Shown piece after piece: positions 10,547 through 23,030 of a DNA stretch of 64,000 bases; the stretch's first letter is position 1, and the number at the start of each line of letters is the position of its first letter. The notes beneath the pieces are model-generated. The model saw nothing but the letters and a program-made list of their open reading frames with translations. It was not told the DNA's origin and made no database searches. Position numbers and translations under genes: made by a program. The DNA is from Tragulus kanchil (lineage: Eukaryota > Chordata > Mammalia > Artiodactyla > Tragulidae), in NCBI GenBank assembly GCA_022376925.1, contig JAIOJX010000030.1, positions 172,417,298 to 172,481,297 on the forward strand, in the 5' to 3' direction.

Positions 10547-10964
10547 CCAGTACTGCTTTTAAATGAGCTCACTTGTAGTGGGGAGCAGCAAAACAGCCAC
10601 AGAAATCTAGTTAGAATGCCCAAATAGCACTGCATAGTAGAATCTATCTGAATACCACAGAAACCTGGCCGAGATGATTATTTCCTGTGAGGCATAAATT
10701 GTCTTCAGTTCTTCTCTGAGGTTTTTTAATTAGCTAGCTGACTCAGAAAAACTTCTGGACTTAATAACAACCGAGGCCAAAAAAATCATTTCTCAACATC
10801 TTGTGTGCACTGTGACATATAACCAGCCCTTCCAAACTCCCTGCAAAAGTGGTGAGCTCTATTCTGGGAGAGGTGAATATCAAAGGATAAAAGTAGAACT
10901 ACTTTCCTCACCTTCATTACAATATGGTCTAATAATGAAGGCCACTTTTCCTGCATTCACAGAC

Positions 10965-11100
10965 TAGAGCAAATATTTGCTTCAACATTTACTAAATAAT
11001 TCAACTTGGGCAAGTCTTTTTCAGTTTTCCAAGCCTCTGTTTACTTATCTGTAAGATATTGGTAATATCACTTAACTCATAAAAATGCTAGGAAATTACA
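10965..11100 (+). mobile_element. MIR SINE fragment
   Basis: The core-like text 'aacttgggcaagtc', 'tccaagcctctgtttactta' and 'tctgtaagatattggtaa' follows the MIR 3' core (ttgggcaagttactt ... cctcagtttcctcatctg). Confidence 0.75.
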
Positions 11101-12215
11101 TATCTTTTAAAGAGAACAATAAGAAAGCCACAGACAGGGAAAAAATATTTGCAAAAGACTTATCTGAAGGACTGAAACCCAAATATCAAAAAAAGGACTG
11201 TTAGTCAAATATCAAAAGAACTCTTAAAACTCAACAGGAAGGAAATAAACCATTTGATTTAAAAATAGACCAAAGACCTTAACAAACATCTATCTCATCA
11301 AGACTTATATACAGATAGCAAATAAACACAGGAAAAAAATGGTACACACCATATGTCAAATGTAAATCAAAACAATGATGAGATACAACTATACAGCTAT
11401 TGGAATGGACAAAATACATAACTAGAACAATTCCAAATGTTGGTGAGGATGCAGAGTAATAGGAACTCTCATTTACTGCTGGTGGGCAAGCAAAATGGTA
11501 TAACCATTTTGGAAGACAATTTGGTGGTTTCTAATAAACAAAATCCTTACACTGATTTAGCTGTTGCATTCCTTGGTATTTACCTGAAGGAGAAGAACAC
11601 TTACGTCCCCACAAAACCCTGCAAAGTAATGTTTATAGCAGCTTTATTCCTAATTGGTCCAAACTTGGAAGCAACCAAGATGCCCTTGAGTGGTAAATGG
11701 GTAAACTGCAGCACGCCCAGACAATGAGCTACCAAGTTATGGAAAGACACAGAGAAAACACATGTGTGTATCACTAAGAGAAAGAAGCCAGTCTGAAAAG
11801 GGTATGAACAGTATATTTCCAACTATAGGACATTCCAGAAATAATAAAACATGGAGACAGTGAAAGGATCAACGGCTGTCAAGAGCTGGGGTGGGTGGAG
11901 AGATGAATGTGCAGAACATGGGACTTTCAGGGACTGAAAACACTCAGCATGATACCATACAGATGGATACCTCCCATTGTGCAGTTATCCAAATCCACAA
12001 AGAAAAGAAACCACCAAGAGTGAACTTTAGATGATCATGATGTATCAATGTACCAACAATTGTAATAAAGGTGCTGCTCTGGTGGGGAAGTTGATAAGAA
12101 TGGAGACGGTGTTTGCAGGGGTAGGAGACTTATAGATAATCTCTGAACCTTCTCTTCAACTTTACTCTGAAACTAAAACTTACTCTAAAACGATCCTCAT
12201 TAAAAAACAGAGAAT
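11101..12215 (+). mobile_element. L1M 3' end in sense orientation (ORF2 tail and 3' UTR remnant)
   Basis: Sense-strand L1 landmarks in order: 'aatatttgcaaaagacttat', 'aacaatgatgagatacaact', 'ggtgaggatgcagagtaata', 'gtttatagcagctttattcc', 'gtaaatgggtaaactgcagc' and 'cactcagcatgatacc'. The reading frame is broken, and the open frame at 11437-11727 is a remnant of the repeat. It looks ancient, with no intact ORF. Confidence 0.88.
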
Positions 12216-13249
12216 GTGTAAAAACACTAAATATAGTGACTGATGTACACTCAATACTCAATATTTTTCTGTTTATTATTACAATAATTGATAGCTGAGT
12301 TAACCCAGAAGGTCAATAAGCAGAAACATAAAGTGAAATAAAAACAGATCAACACGAAGAACTATCAAGGTAGACTAGGGCTGGTAAATGAATAATGTAA
12401 TGGGTATACATCACAACATGGTTTGTAAAACAAGTGTATTTGAATATCTAAACATTCAGCAAGAGCAGACTTGTGTGTATAAATATATCAGCATTCATGA
12501 GATGAAATAGCATATGGTCATTAAAAATGATAATGTAGGTTTAATTTTATTTATATGGAAAGATACTTCTATGCATTGAGTGGAAAAAAAGTGTACAAAT
12601 AGAGGAAAAGATGCACACAGGAAGACAAGAAAAACTATTTCAGAATGTAGTTATATTCCATAATGGCAACAGTATTTATGACTGAAAAACAGAATAACTA
12701 ATATATGTTACATTATTATGTGTGTTTTTCTGTTACAGTATAAATATGAAAGTGTATATATGTATATTCTGTTATAAATATGCAAATATGTATATATTTT
12801 ATGACTGCAACACACTATTTTACTAAGATAAAACACTAAAACTACTTCTGTTTTGGAAATTGGTACCTAAACAAATTAATACAGCTAATACAAGAAGCTC
12901 ATAAAAAGAGATTACAATAGGGGGACAGTTCTTTAGGACAGGATATATGAAGACAGTCACAAGTTTTGTTGTTGTTTTTTTTCTTTTACTTTTTCAAAAA
13001 GGTGAACCATACTATTTTTCACATAAAGCTGCTACATCTTGCTGCTATACAATGGTGCTACCAAGTAATGGCTTTGTCTCCAGTTTCTCTCATTCTATTT
13101 CTCAATTCTATTCTCTCTTCTTCTCTCCCCTAGTATGTCTTCCCACTGTCATAATCATCCCCAAGCACAAATTTGGTGTCACATTTTTTGTCATATATGT
13201 TTATTAGTTTTATTTCTTTTACATGTATGTAAAGTTAATTTTGTATTTA

Positions 13250-13729
13250 ATATATAACACTGTGTAACCTAATGGTAAAGAACATACCGACTTGATACAT
13301 GTATAAATTAGGAAACAATCACTACTGTAGATAGTAGACCCCTCTATCATGTCACTGTATTCTCATTTCTTTTTTGTGGTGGAATAAATAAGAGCTAATC
13401 TCCTAGAAGTTTGATGATTGCTCTCTCTACTCACTGTGCTGTGCATGAGACCTCTAGGACTTATTTAGTACTAGTTGAAAGTTTATACCTTTAAACAACA
13501 TTCTCTTTCCTATCTTCCAAACTTTGATAACCTGTTAAAAGGTTATCAACTCTGTTTTTGACTTTATATTCCCAATAAAAATGGTGCTATACAGCTTTTC
13601 TCTTTCTCTGTCTTATCTATCTTAGGATAAAATCCTCAAGCTCCATCCATGTTTGCACAGGTGGCAAAGGTTTACGTCTTCCTTGTGGCTGAATAATATT
13701 CCACTAAAAATATACACACATTTTCTTTA
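13250..13729 (-). mobile_element. L1 3' region, antisense (D3 copy 1)
   Basis: 'ttcttttttgtggtggaata', 'agctccatccatgtttgcac' and 'tggctgaataatattccact' are the reverse complement of L1 3' UTR text. In copy 1 the element is cut at the duplication junction. Confidence 0.65.
13524..13549. repeat. 9-bp perfect inverted repeat with 8-nt loop
   Basis: Arms ttgataacc / ggttatcaa around 'tgttaaaa'. No T-run or gene context, so it is not called a terminator. Also present at 14688-14713 in the duplicate. Confidence 0.85.
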
Positions 13730-14399
13730 AAATAGCATTGAGTGGAAAAAAAATTTTGTACAAATAGAGGAAAAGATGCACACAGGAAGACAAGAAAACT
13801 ATTTCAGAATGTAGTTATATTCCATAATGGCAACAGTATTTATGACTGAAAAACAGAATAACTAATATATGTTACATTATTATGTGTGTTTTTCTGTTAC
13901 AGTATAAATATGAAAGTGTATATATGTATATTCTGTTATAAATATGCAAATATGTATATATTTTATGACTGCAACACACTATTTTACTAAGATAAAACAC
14001 TAAAACTACTTCTGTTTTGGAAATTGGTACCTAAACAAATTAATACAGCTAATACAAGAAGCTCATAAAAAGAGATTACAATAGGGGGACAGTTCTTTAG
14101 GACAGGATATATGAAGACAGTCACAAGTTTTGTTGTTGTTTTTTTTCTTTTACTTTTTCAAAAAGGTGAACCATACTATTTTTCACATAAAGCTGCTACA
14201 TCTTGCTGCTATACAATGGTGCTACCAAGTAATGGCTTTGTCTCCAGTTTCTCTCATTCTATTTCTCAATTCTATTCTCTCTTCTTCTCTCCCCTAGTAT
14301 GTCTTCCCACTGTCATAATCATCCCCAAGCACAAATTTGGTGTCACATTTTTTGTCATATATGTTTATTAGTTTTATTTCTTTTACATGTATGTAAAGT

Positions 14400-14925
14400 T
14401 AATTTTGTATTTAATATATAACACTGTGTAACCTAATGGTAAAGAACATACCGACTTGATACATGTATAAATTAGGAAACAATCACTACTGTAGATAGTA
14501 GACCCCTCTATCATGTCACTGTATTCTCATTTCTTTTTTGTGGTGGAATAAATAAGAGCTAATCTCCTAGAAGTTTGATGATTGCTCTCTCTACTCACTG
14601 TGCTGTGCATGAGACCTCTAGGACTTATTTAGTACTAGTTGAAAGTTTATACCTTTAAACAACATTCTCTTTCCTATCTTCCAAACTTTGATAACCTGTT
14701 AAAAGGTTATCAACTCTGTTTTTGACTTTATATTCCCAATAAAAATGGTGCTATACAGCTTTTCTCTTTCTCTGTCTTATCTATCTTAGGATAAAATCCT
14801 CAAGCTCCATCCATGTTTGCACAGGTGGCAAAGGTTTACGTCTTCCTTGTGGCTGAATAATATTCCACTAAAAATATACACACATTTTCTTTACCCAAGC
14901 ATCTGTTGACAGATGTTAATTGCTT
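14400..14925 (-). mobile_element. L1 3' region, antisense (D3 copy 2 and its continuation)
   Basis: Same L1 text as 13250-13729, but here it continues past the unit end with 'aagcatctgttgacagatg', the expected next part of the antisense L1. So the downstream flank belongs naturally to copy 2. Confidence 0.65.
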
Positions 14926-15214
14926 TAAGGAGCATCTCCTGCCAGGTCCATGTTTCTCAACATGACATTTCAGGATTAGCCATTCTTTCTCTTCAATGTA
15001 TTTTTTTTCTATCGGTTCAGTTCCTAATGTATTATCGGAAGTTCCATCTTAAATTTGCCTTCCTTTCTAAAGACTTTTTCAATTTCCCCACCCTGAATTG
15101 TTCTGTTTCTTTGAATTTTTTTTTTTTCATCACACTGCGTGTGTGTCTGTACTTGCATCTTCTTTGTCAATGGCACTAGTGGCAATTGCAGTGAAAACAA
15201 TGGTGCAGATAGAA

Positions 15215-15300
15215 GTTAACAGTAAGTGAGCACTTACTTAGTGCCAGCCTAATGATGAGGCATTTCTATGCATCACTACCTTCCCAATTTCTGTTAAAAC
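15215..15300 (+). mobile_element. MIR fragment (tentative)
   Basis: 'gtgagcacttacttagtgcc' followed by 'agcctaatgatgaggcattt' resembles the MIR 3' portion. Short and diverged. Confidence 0.45.
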
Positions 15301-15696
15301 ACAAAGTATCAGGTATTAAAGGCATGGCTTATCCCTGGTACACAACTAGGAAGCACAGTACATAGGACCTAGCCATGGGATTTTCCTTGATCAATGCCTT
15401 GGTCTTTGACATTGCAACACTTGATTTGACATCACTGACACTTATCCTTGAACACTTATTGCATTTATGTGTGGAACTTTAAAAACTATGGATGCTCAGA
15501 CACAACTTTGAACTAGAGAACCAGAATCTCTTGGAATAAGGCAAAAAGATGTATATAGGTCTGTCTACCTATCTATAGAGAGAGTTGCTGAAACCACTTA
15601 ATAGCTTTATTTGGCTGACTAGAATTTTTAATCAGATGATTCACATCACCCACACTTACCCTTTTGAGCTAACTCTGTCATTTTGAATATCTAGTT

Positions 15697-15720
15697 TTTC
15701 TTCTTCTTCTTCTTCTTCTT
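15697..15720. repeat. (TTC)n microsatellite
   Basis: About eight TTC/CTT units, just upstream of the antisense L1 fragment. Confidence 0.9.
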
Positions 15721-15721
15721 A

Positions 15722-16040
15722 AGACTTCAATTTTTGGAGAGGTTTTCAGGTTCATAGCAAAGTTAACAGTAAGACAAAGACCTTTTCCATATAAATCTAG
15801 AGCTCACACATGCATAAACTCCTCCCTAATCTGCATTTCCCTCTAGAGGGGTACAACTGATAAATTTACATGGATACATCATAATCATCTGAAGTCTGTA
15901 GGTTACATTTGGGTTCACTTCTTGGTGTTGTATATTTTATGTGTTTGGACAAATGTATGACAAGATATCTACCATTATAGCATATGAAATATGTTCACTG
16001 TCCTAAAAATGCTCTGTATTCACCTAGCCATCCCTTTTCC
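15722..16040 (-). mobile_element. L1 3' UTR fragment, antisense
   Basis: 'ttcaggttcatagcaaagtt', 'gggttcacttcttggtgttg', 'tgtttggacaaatgtatgac' and 'accattatagcatatg' match the reverse complement of the L1M 3' UTR. Its first 160 bp contain the left arm of a long inverted repeat. Confidence 0.8.
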
Positions 16041-16223
16041 CCCCTAAAAATATAAATTCCAAAGGTTTATAATTCCTGTGGCACCCAGCCTGTTGATGTA
16101 TCCATGTAAATTCATCAGTTGTACCCCTCTAGAGGGAAATGCAGATTAGGGAGGAGTTTATGCATGTGTGAGCTCTAGATTTATATGGAAAAGGTCTTTG
16201 TCTTACTGTTAACTTTGCTATGA
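15752..16223. repeat. Long inverted repeat: arms 15752-15881 and 16094-16223, 212-bp spacer
   Basis: The two 130-bp arms are reverse complements with a single difference that I can see ('gataaattt' in the left arm against the complement of 'gatgaattt' in the right). The arm is L1 3' UTR sequence. Immediately after the right arm there are further short echoes, including a second 'gttaactttgcta' and the palindromic 'ctaaataaccatgttatttag'. This looks like serial template switching, or a fold-back artefact of sequencing or assembly. Confidence 0.93.
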
Positions 16224-16389
16224 CCATGTTAACTTTGCTAAATAACCATGTTATTTAGCTATACTCACCATGATGTAATGTGGTAACTTGCATTACACTC
16301 TCCTTGAAAACCACTGTTTTGGTATTTTTTTTTTTTTTAACATATCCCCCATCCAATACCTAGCACACAGCAGGGTCACAAAAAACCCA

Positions 16390-18672
16390 AATACATAAAA
16401 TCATACATGATTGGATAAAATAGTCTGTTTCCCTATCGAGTTTAGCAATGGAAGATATTATCAATGAAAGAATTTCATTGACTTCAGAGAGAATTATTTT
16501 ACCTTGAACATAGCTTCTTACTATTTTTGAGATTTCAGACGTTTTTTCTTCAGAAAAAATGCTTTGATACAATTCATTGAGCCTTTCCTACTTGAGGAAT
16601 CAAGGGATAAAAAAACATACAAAGCCACTTTGAAGAAGTTGGTGCCATTTCTGAACCTGATGTTTAACAAGAGCTAAACACAATAACTTTATCCTTTTTC
16701 TCCTGAGATCTTTATTATTAGGGAACAAAGGTAAAATAAAAATAAACACATAAAATACACTAAAAACAATCTTATCCAAAAGATTTTTATTAAAGCAATA
16801 ATGCTTAAAAGGTATCTGAAAAGATCCCAAAGGGAAGAAAATCTGCAAACTACAACAAAATAGCTAATTGCAGGGCAGCTAGTTTTATACAAGGCTTGGA
16901 TAATGGCACATTAAAGGGTGAAAGCTTTAGGCTATCTAAAGAGTAAAAGATATGGAAATGTTCTTTTATTTAAATAGGGTGTTTTTTGCATTATCAGTAC
17001 ATTCTGAGGGAACTTTTTTATTACCTACATAATTCTCTTAACTTGAATGCTGAAGGTATGTAAAAAACAAGGACAATGGGATAAGTGGAAAAAAGATGTA
17101 AAAATTGAGAATAGTCATAAGCAGAATAAGAACACACCATTTTGAGTGTGTACCATTCTTTAGCAATGAACTAAGAAAGTAACAGACTGATATTATATCA
17201 CATTCGCCCATTAGACTAAATTCTTAGAGCTTTTCTTAAATTTTGAGCAATTTAATATTACTTTAAAAGCTGGCAAAAGAAATAAGATTTCCCTATAAGA
17301 AATATCAAACACAGCTTATGAAAAAAAGGTGTTGCTGCTTTTGTTACTTACCACACTTTTTAAGAAACAGGAGAAAAGAGGAAATCAACAACTGTCCAGG
17401 TACTCAGGGTCAAAAACTTCAATCTGGATTTTCAAACCTTTGCTAAGATTCCAAAGCAACGGGCATTCAGGAAAGAAAACATTTAAAGGCAGGGGAAATG
17501 GTCTATACTAAACAGAGACCAACTCTAAAGGTTCTAATACATAAAATCATACATGATTGGATAAAATAGTCTGTTTCCCTATCGAGTTTAGCAATGGAAG
17601 ATATTATCAATGAAAGAATTTCATTGACTTCAGAGAGAATTATTTTACCTTGAACATAGCTTCTTACTATTTTTGAGATTTCAGACGTTTTTTCTTCAGA
17701 AAAAATGCTTTGATACAATTCATTGAGCCTTTCCTACTTGAGGAATCAAGGGATAAAAAAACATACAAAGCCACTTTGAAGAAGTTGGTGCCATTTCTGA
17801 ACCTGATGTTTAACAAGAGCTAAACACAATAACTTTATCCTTTTTCTCCTGAGATCTTTATTATTAGGGAACAAAGGTAAAATAAAAATAAACACATAAA
17901 ATACACTAAAAACAATCTTATCCAAAAGATTTTTATTAAAGCAATAATGCTTAAAAGGTATCTGAAAAGATCCCAAAGGGAAGAAAATCTGCAAACTACA
18001 ACAAAATAGCTAATTGCAGGGCAGCTAGTTTTATACAAGGCTTGGATAATGGCACATTAAAGGGTGAAAGCTTTAGGCTATCTAAAGAGTAAAAGATATG
18101 GAAATGTTCTTTTATTTAAATAGGGTGTTTTTTGCATTATCAGTACATTCTGAGGGAACTTTTTTATTACCTACATAATTCTCTTAACTTGAATGCTGAA
18201 GGTATGTAAAAAACAAGGACAATGGGATAAGTGGAAAAAAGATGTAAAAATTGAGAATAGTCATAAGCAGAATAAGAACACACCATTTTGAGTGTGTACC
18301 ATTCTTTAGCAATGAACTAAGAAAGTAACAGACTGATATTATATCACATTCGCCCATTAGACTAAATTCTTAGAGCTTTTCTTAAATTTTGAGCAATTTA
18401 ATATTACTTTAAAAGCTGCGGCAAAAGAAATAAGATTTCCCTATAAGAAATATCAAACACAGCTTATGAAAAAAAGGTGTTGCTGCTTTTGTTACTTACC
18501 ACACTTTTTAAGAAACAGGAGAAAAGAGGAAATCAACAACTGTCCAGGTACTCAGGGTCAAAAACTTCAATCTGGATTTTCAAACCTTTGCTAAGATTCC
18601 AAAGCAATGGGCATTCAGGGAAAGAAAACATTTAAAGGCAGGGGGAAATGGTCTATACTAAACAGAGACCAA
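16390..18672. repeat. D4: head-to-tail duplication, copies 16390-17535 and 17536-18672
   Basis: About 1.14 kb unit with no recognised repeat inside. Differences lie mainly towards the end of copy 1: a two-base gap in 'agctggcaaaag' against 'agctgcggcaaaag', c/t in 'gcaacggg'/'gcaatggg', and two G-run lengths. The end of copy 1 (ctctaaaggttct) differs from the continuation after copy 2. Confidence 0.95.
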
Positions 18673-19427
18673 TCTAACTGAAAGGTCTCTCAATTAAAAG
18701 GAAAATTGTGTTGTATTGAGGAGCACAGCATGAAAAATGCAGGAATGTAATATGTCAGATCATGGTCACACCATGGAGGCTACCAGGTATGGCAAAAAGA
18801 GAACACTGGTTTAAGAGCTCCATGGTAATTTATAATGGAGTACAGGAAATTTAAAACCATGTTTAATCTCTTCTATGATTGAATATGCCTATTCAAAGCA
18901 TAGGTGATAAGTAGTGGCTAAGACTGGAACAGAGGGGAAATAACACAACATTCCCCAAGGCTTTATTGAGCCGGATTCATTTTTAACAAATCATCATGGG
19001 ATGTTTTGCTCAATTAAAAACCAAATGTTAAACATGGAGCTTAAATAGTAGATATATTAAGGATAACATAAACTGGCTTAAAATTAAAAACTCAAAGGTA
19101 ACAAATATAAAAGAAGAGTTCAATTAAATAGGAACAAAAAGATACCAGACACTGATGGCTGCTTGGATAGGATACTTCTTAACTCAATGATTGTCACAGG
19201 AAACCTACTTAAGGGTAACAGGAGATATGTTTGTCAGCCATCTGCTAGAGGATTTCTTGTTAAAAAGAAGTATCTGTAAATCCTTAGATTGACATGGGGT
19301 GTGTTAGAAAAAAATATGAACTTTGGGGTCAGAAGGTGGAGCTCTGCATGTGAACTCTAGTTCTTCAAACTAGATGCTGTTATGAGAGTGAATTTCATCT
19401 GCCAGAGGCGACTGTGTCATGGGACTG
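18673..19427. other. No recognised gene or repeat
   Basis: AT-rich unique-looking sequence with no long open frame and no clear repeat text. Confidence 0.5.
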
Positions 19428-19435
19428 ATTTTCGT

Positions 19436-19632
19436 GCATGTTCAGTTGTGTCTGACTTTTTGTGACCCCATGAACTGTAGCTCAACAGGTCCCTCTGCCC
19501 ATGGAATTTTTCAGGCAAGAATACTGGAGTGGGTTGCCATTTCCTCCCAGGGAATCTCCCTGACCCAGAGTTTAATTTCATGTCTCCTGTGTCTCCTGCA
19601 ACTGGTAGGTGAATTCTTTACCAAGGAGCCAT
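19436..19632 (-). mobile_element. Bov-tA SINE, antisense, diverged
   Basis: Left: 'gttcagttgtgtctgacttt'. Middle: 'aagaatactggagtgggttg' and 'tgacccagagtttaatttca'. Right: 'gaattctttaccaaggagcc' (the degenerate SINE head in reverse). Orientation is set by the tRNA-like head on the right. Confidence 0.85.
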
Positions 19633-20019
19633 CTACTGTAGGTCTGAACAGCATTTCAATACCTGGGAGACACTCAAAAATAGATCACTCCCAATACACT
19701 TGAGTCAGTACTCAAGCAGCCTGTCTAATGCAGGTCCCACAGAATGTTGCTTGGGATGGACTAGTCCATGATGAGAAGGTGTAAAATATAAAGCCTTCTT
19801 CACATAATAAGACTATAATATGCTTTGATTCCACCATTTTCTTTGCAGACAGTGACACAAAACCCACTCAATATCAATCCTAGCCATGATTCTCATTAAA
19901 TTAAAAATGAAATGATTTATCAACATTTTGAAATGAAAGCAGCAGTCCCCATATTCCAGTGTGGTTTACTACCAGGAGGTGCTGCAAACTAATTTCTGTT
20001 ATTATTTGTTTTAAAATTG

Positions 20020-20575
20020 ATTATCTCTAAAAACTGTGTTTGGAAAACTGGACAGCCACATCCAAAAGAATGAATTTGGATCTTTAGCTTATTAAATATA
20101 TACAAAATTAACACAAAGTGTAAAAAAGACCTAAACATAAAGAGCAAGCAATGAAACTCTTATGAGAAAACCTAAGGAAGAGCTTCATGACACTGGATTT
20201 GGTAAAGACTTCTAGGTATAATATCAAAGCACAGGTAACAAAAGGAAAAGTAGACAAATCAGGCTATACCAAAATTTGAACTCTTGTGCATAAAGGAACA
20301 CAGTCGAGAAAGTTCAAAAGGCAACCTTCTGAATGGGAAAAAATATCTACAAATCATATATCTTCTAAGGGGTTGATATCTAGAATACATAAAGAATTTC
20401 TACAATTCAAAATAATGGCATAACCCTAAGTTTTTAAATGGCAAAAGACTTGTAGAGACATTTCTCAAAAAAAGATATACAAGTGGACAACAAGCATATG
20501 AAAAGATGCTTAACATCACTATTAGGGAAATACAACTCAATGCCAAAGTGAGACGTCAACTTAATGGTTTTCTAC
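20020..20575 (+). mobile_element. L1M ORF2 3' part, sense orientation
   Basis: Landmarks in sense order: 'aaacataaagagcaagcaat', 'ggtaaagacttctaggtata', 'aaagcacaggtaacaaaagg', 'aaggcaaccttctgaatggg' and 'gacatttctcaaaaaaagat'. Frames are broken by stops and indels, so it cannot encode a working reverse transcriptase. Confidence 0.85.
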
Positions 20576-20590
20576 TGAGGACTTCTTGGA

Positions 20591-22848
20591 GCAGCTAATA
20601 TAGTAATGTGCAGTGAATCTTTGAGTAGTGAGTAAAGTAATGAAGATTTCTCAAGCTAGTGTTTCTTGTGTAAAGTTAACAAAAAAAAGAGGTAAAAAAA
20701 TTTTTTCCACTATGATTTGGTTGTGTTTGCATGAACTGAACTGAGTCAGTGGCTAGATCTGTTCTCCCTTTAAAGTGACAGAGCTAGTGTCATGTATAAA
20801 AGTTAAAGATGAGCTGTACACTTCTTACACAGCACAAGATATATTATGACCTCCAAGTCACCAAGAAGGGATAAGGAGAAGGCAAGTTACATGGTGCCTA
20901 CAGGGAATAACAGGTTAACCAACTCTTGTTAAGTTCAAACAAGTCACTTCAGTTGAACAAATTAGTAGATAAGATTGATCACCTTTCTCAAGGGACATGA
21001 GTTTTCTTCAACTCTAGTATCTATTTTGAATTTAAGATATAGAGTGAAAAAGAGAACCTGTGGTTAATCTCTGTAATCTAAAAGAGACCACCTTGAAGAA
21101 AACCAATACACAGGCAAGCTGGGACTGTCCACATAGAAAACTCAGACACAGTCTTCACTTTTCAGATATATTAGAGTTGCTACCATAAATTAAGGTATGT
21201 CCACTGAAACAAAGATAATGAGGAGGGGGAAATGAAACACGGCAGATGCTTCTACTTGCTTGTGCCTGTGGTGAATGTTTCCTATGAGTATCCAGGAGGT
21301 AGGGTTGAGGGAGCCATGAAATTGCCATTCTCTCCATAGACTTCAAATGCTGAGCTTCTCTGATCACAGTGAGCTGCTTCAGTTAGATTCTACAGTATCA
21401 AGATATTATATTTTTTAAGATATCATCTCTGAAACAAATACAATACAATTATTTGGTAATACACTAGAGAGAAATAGATATGTTTCAATATTAAGGGGAG
21501 GGGCATGGGGGACAACTGTGTTAGATCAACTCAAAGACGGACCTGGTCCACCTGTAACTTTTGTCCTTTTGCAAGGGATTCTCAGGGATTTTTGGCAAGT
21601 AAGGAATTTCTGCAGTATGGTCTGACTCCTGACCTAACCATTTTACTCAGCTTATCTGCCTGCATAAACCGAAAAGCTTAAAGGAGAGGATCAGAGCTAA
21701 GGCTGAGGTATGGCTCATGGGCAGCAGCTAATATAGAAATTTCTTTTGAGTAGTGAGTAAAGTAATGAAGATTTCTCAAGCTAGTGTTTCTTGTGTAAAG
21801 TTAACAAAAAAAAGAGGTAAAAAAATTTTTTCCACTATGATTTGGTTGTGTTTGCATGAACTGAACTGAGTCAGTGGCTAGATCTGTTCTCCCTTTAAAG
21901 TGACAGAGCTAGTGTCATGTATAAAAGTTAAAGATGAGCTGTACACTTCTTACACAGCACAAGATATATTATGACCTCCAAGTCACCAAGAAGGGATAAG
22001 GAGAAGGCAAGTTACATGGTGCCTACAGGGAATAACAGGTTAACCAACTCTTGTTAAGTTCAAACAAGTCACTTCAGTTGAACAAATTAGTAGATAAGAT
22101 TGATCACCTTTCTCAAGGGACATGAGTTTTCTTCAACTCTAGTATCTATTTTGAATTTAAGATATAGAGTGAAAAAGAGAACCTGTGGTTAATCTCTGTA
22201 ATCTAAAAGAGACCACCTTGAAGAAAACCAATACACAGGCAAGCTGGGACTGTCCACATAGAAAACTCAGACACAGTCTTCACTTTTCAGATATATTAGA
22301 GTTGCTACCATAAATTAAGGTATGTCCACTGAAACAAAGATAATGAGGAGGGGGAAATGAAACACGGCAGATGCTTCTACTTGCTTGTGCCTGTGGTGAA
22401 TGTTTCCTATGAGTATCCAGGAGGTAGGGTTGAGGGAGCCATGAAATTGCCATTCTCTCCATAGACTTCAAATGCTGAGCTTCTCTGATCACAGTGAGCT
22501 GCTTCAGTTAGATTCTACAGTATCAAGATATTATATTTTTTAAGATATCATCTCTGAAACAAATACAATACAATTATTTGGTAATACACTAGAGAGAAAT
22601 AGATATGTTTCAATATTAAGGGGAGGGGCATGGGGGACAACTGTGTTAGATCAACTCAAAGACGGACCTGGTCCACCTGTAACTTTTGTCCTTTTGCAAG
22701 GGATTCTCAGGGATTTTTTTGGCAAGTAAGGAATTTCTGCAGTATGGTCTGACTCCTGACCTAACCATTTTACTCAGCTTATCTGCCTGCATAAACCGAA
22801 AAGCTTAAAGGAGAGGATCAGAGCTAAGGCTGAGGTATGGCTCATGGG
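20591..22848. repeat. D5: head-to-tail duplication, copies 20591-21723 and 21724-22848
   Basis: About 1.13 kb unit, nearly identical. The first 30 bp differ: after the shared 'gcagctaatatag', copy 1 has 'taatgtgcagtgaatc' and copy 2 'aaatttctt'. A T-run near the end is two bases longer in copy 2 (cagggattttt...). The antisense open frame at 21155-21367, repeated at 22280-22492, has no recognisable domain. Confidence 0.95.
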
Positions 22849-23030
22849 CTAAATGAGCACTGAGATATTCTCATTATACAGCTAGTGTGTAGCTAGTGAT
22901 CTACATGAATGTTATGTATTTAAAGGAAGAGGAGGATCACTTGACTACTCAAATTCAAAGTGCAGAAAGGAAGGAAAAGTTTGATATTACAATGTAAAAT
23001 GAACGATGTATAATAAGTCAGGAAGAGAAT
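22849..23030. other. No recognised feature between D5 and D6
   Basis: Short single-copy interval between two duplicated blocks. Confidence 0.5.

Larger units (their letters stand above)
12573..14893. repeat. D3: head-to-tail duplication, copies 12573-13734 and 13735-14893
   Basis: Unit of about 1160 bp, nearly identical. Small differences occur within about 60 bp of the start of copy 2 (the A-run and a 'tttt' insertion after 'gagtgg', and one A fewer in 'gacaagaaaac'). Copy 1 ends with about 5 unmatched bases (aaata) before copy 2 starts. Confidence 0.95.

Noticed and set aside
11437..11727. 96-codon frame as a possible L1 ORF2 product
   Set aside because: It lies in the 3' end of an old L1 with broken frames and lacks the catalytic domains.
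13524..13549. Hairpin as a transcription terminator
   Set aside because: No neighbouring gene, no T-run in position, and mammalian context. It is just a short inverted repeat in or near L1 sequence.
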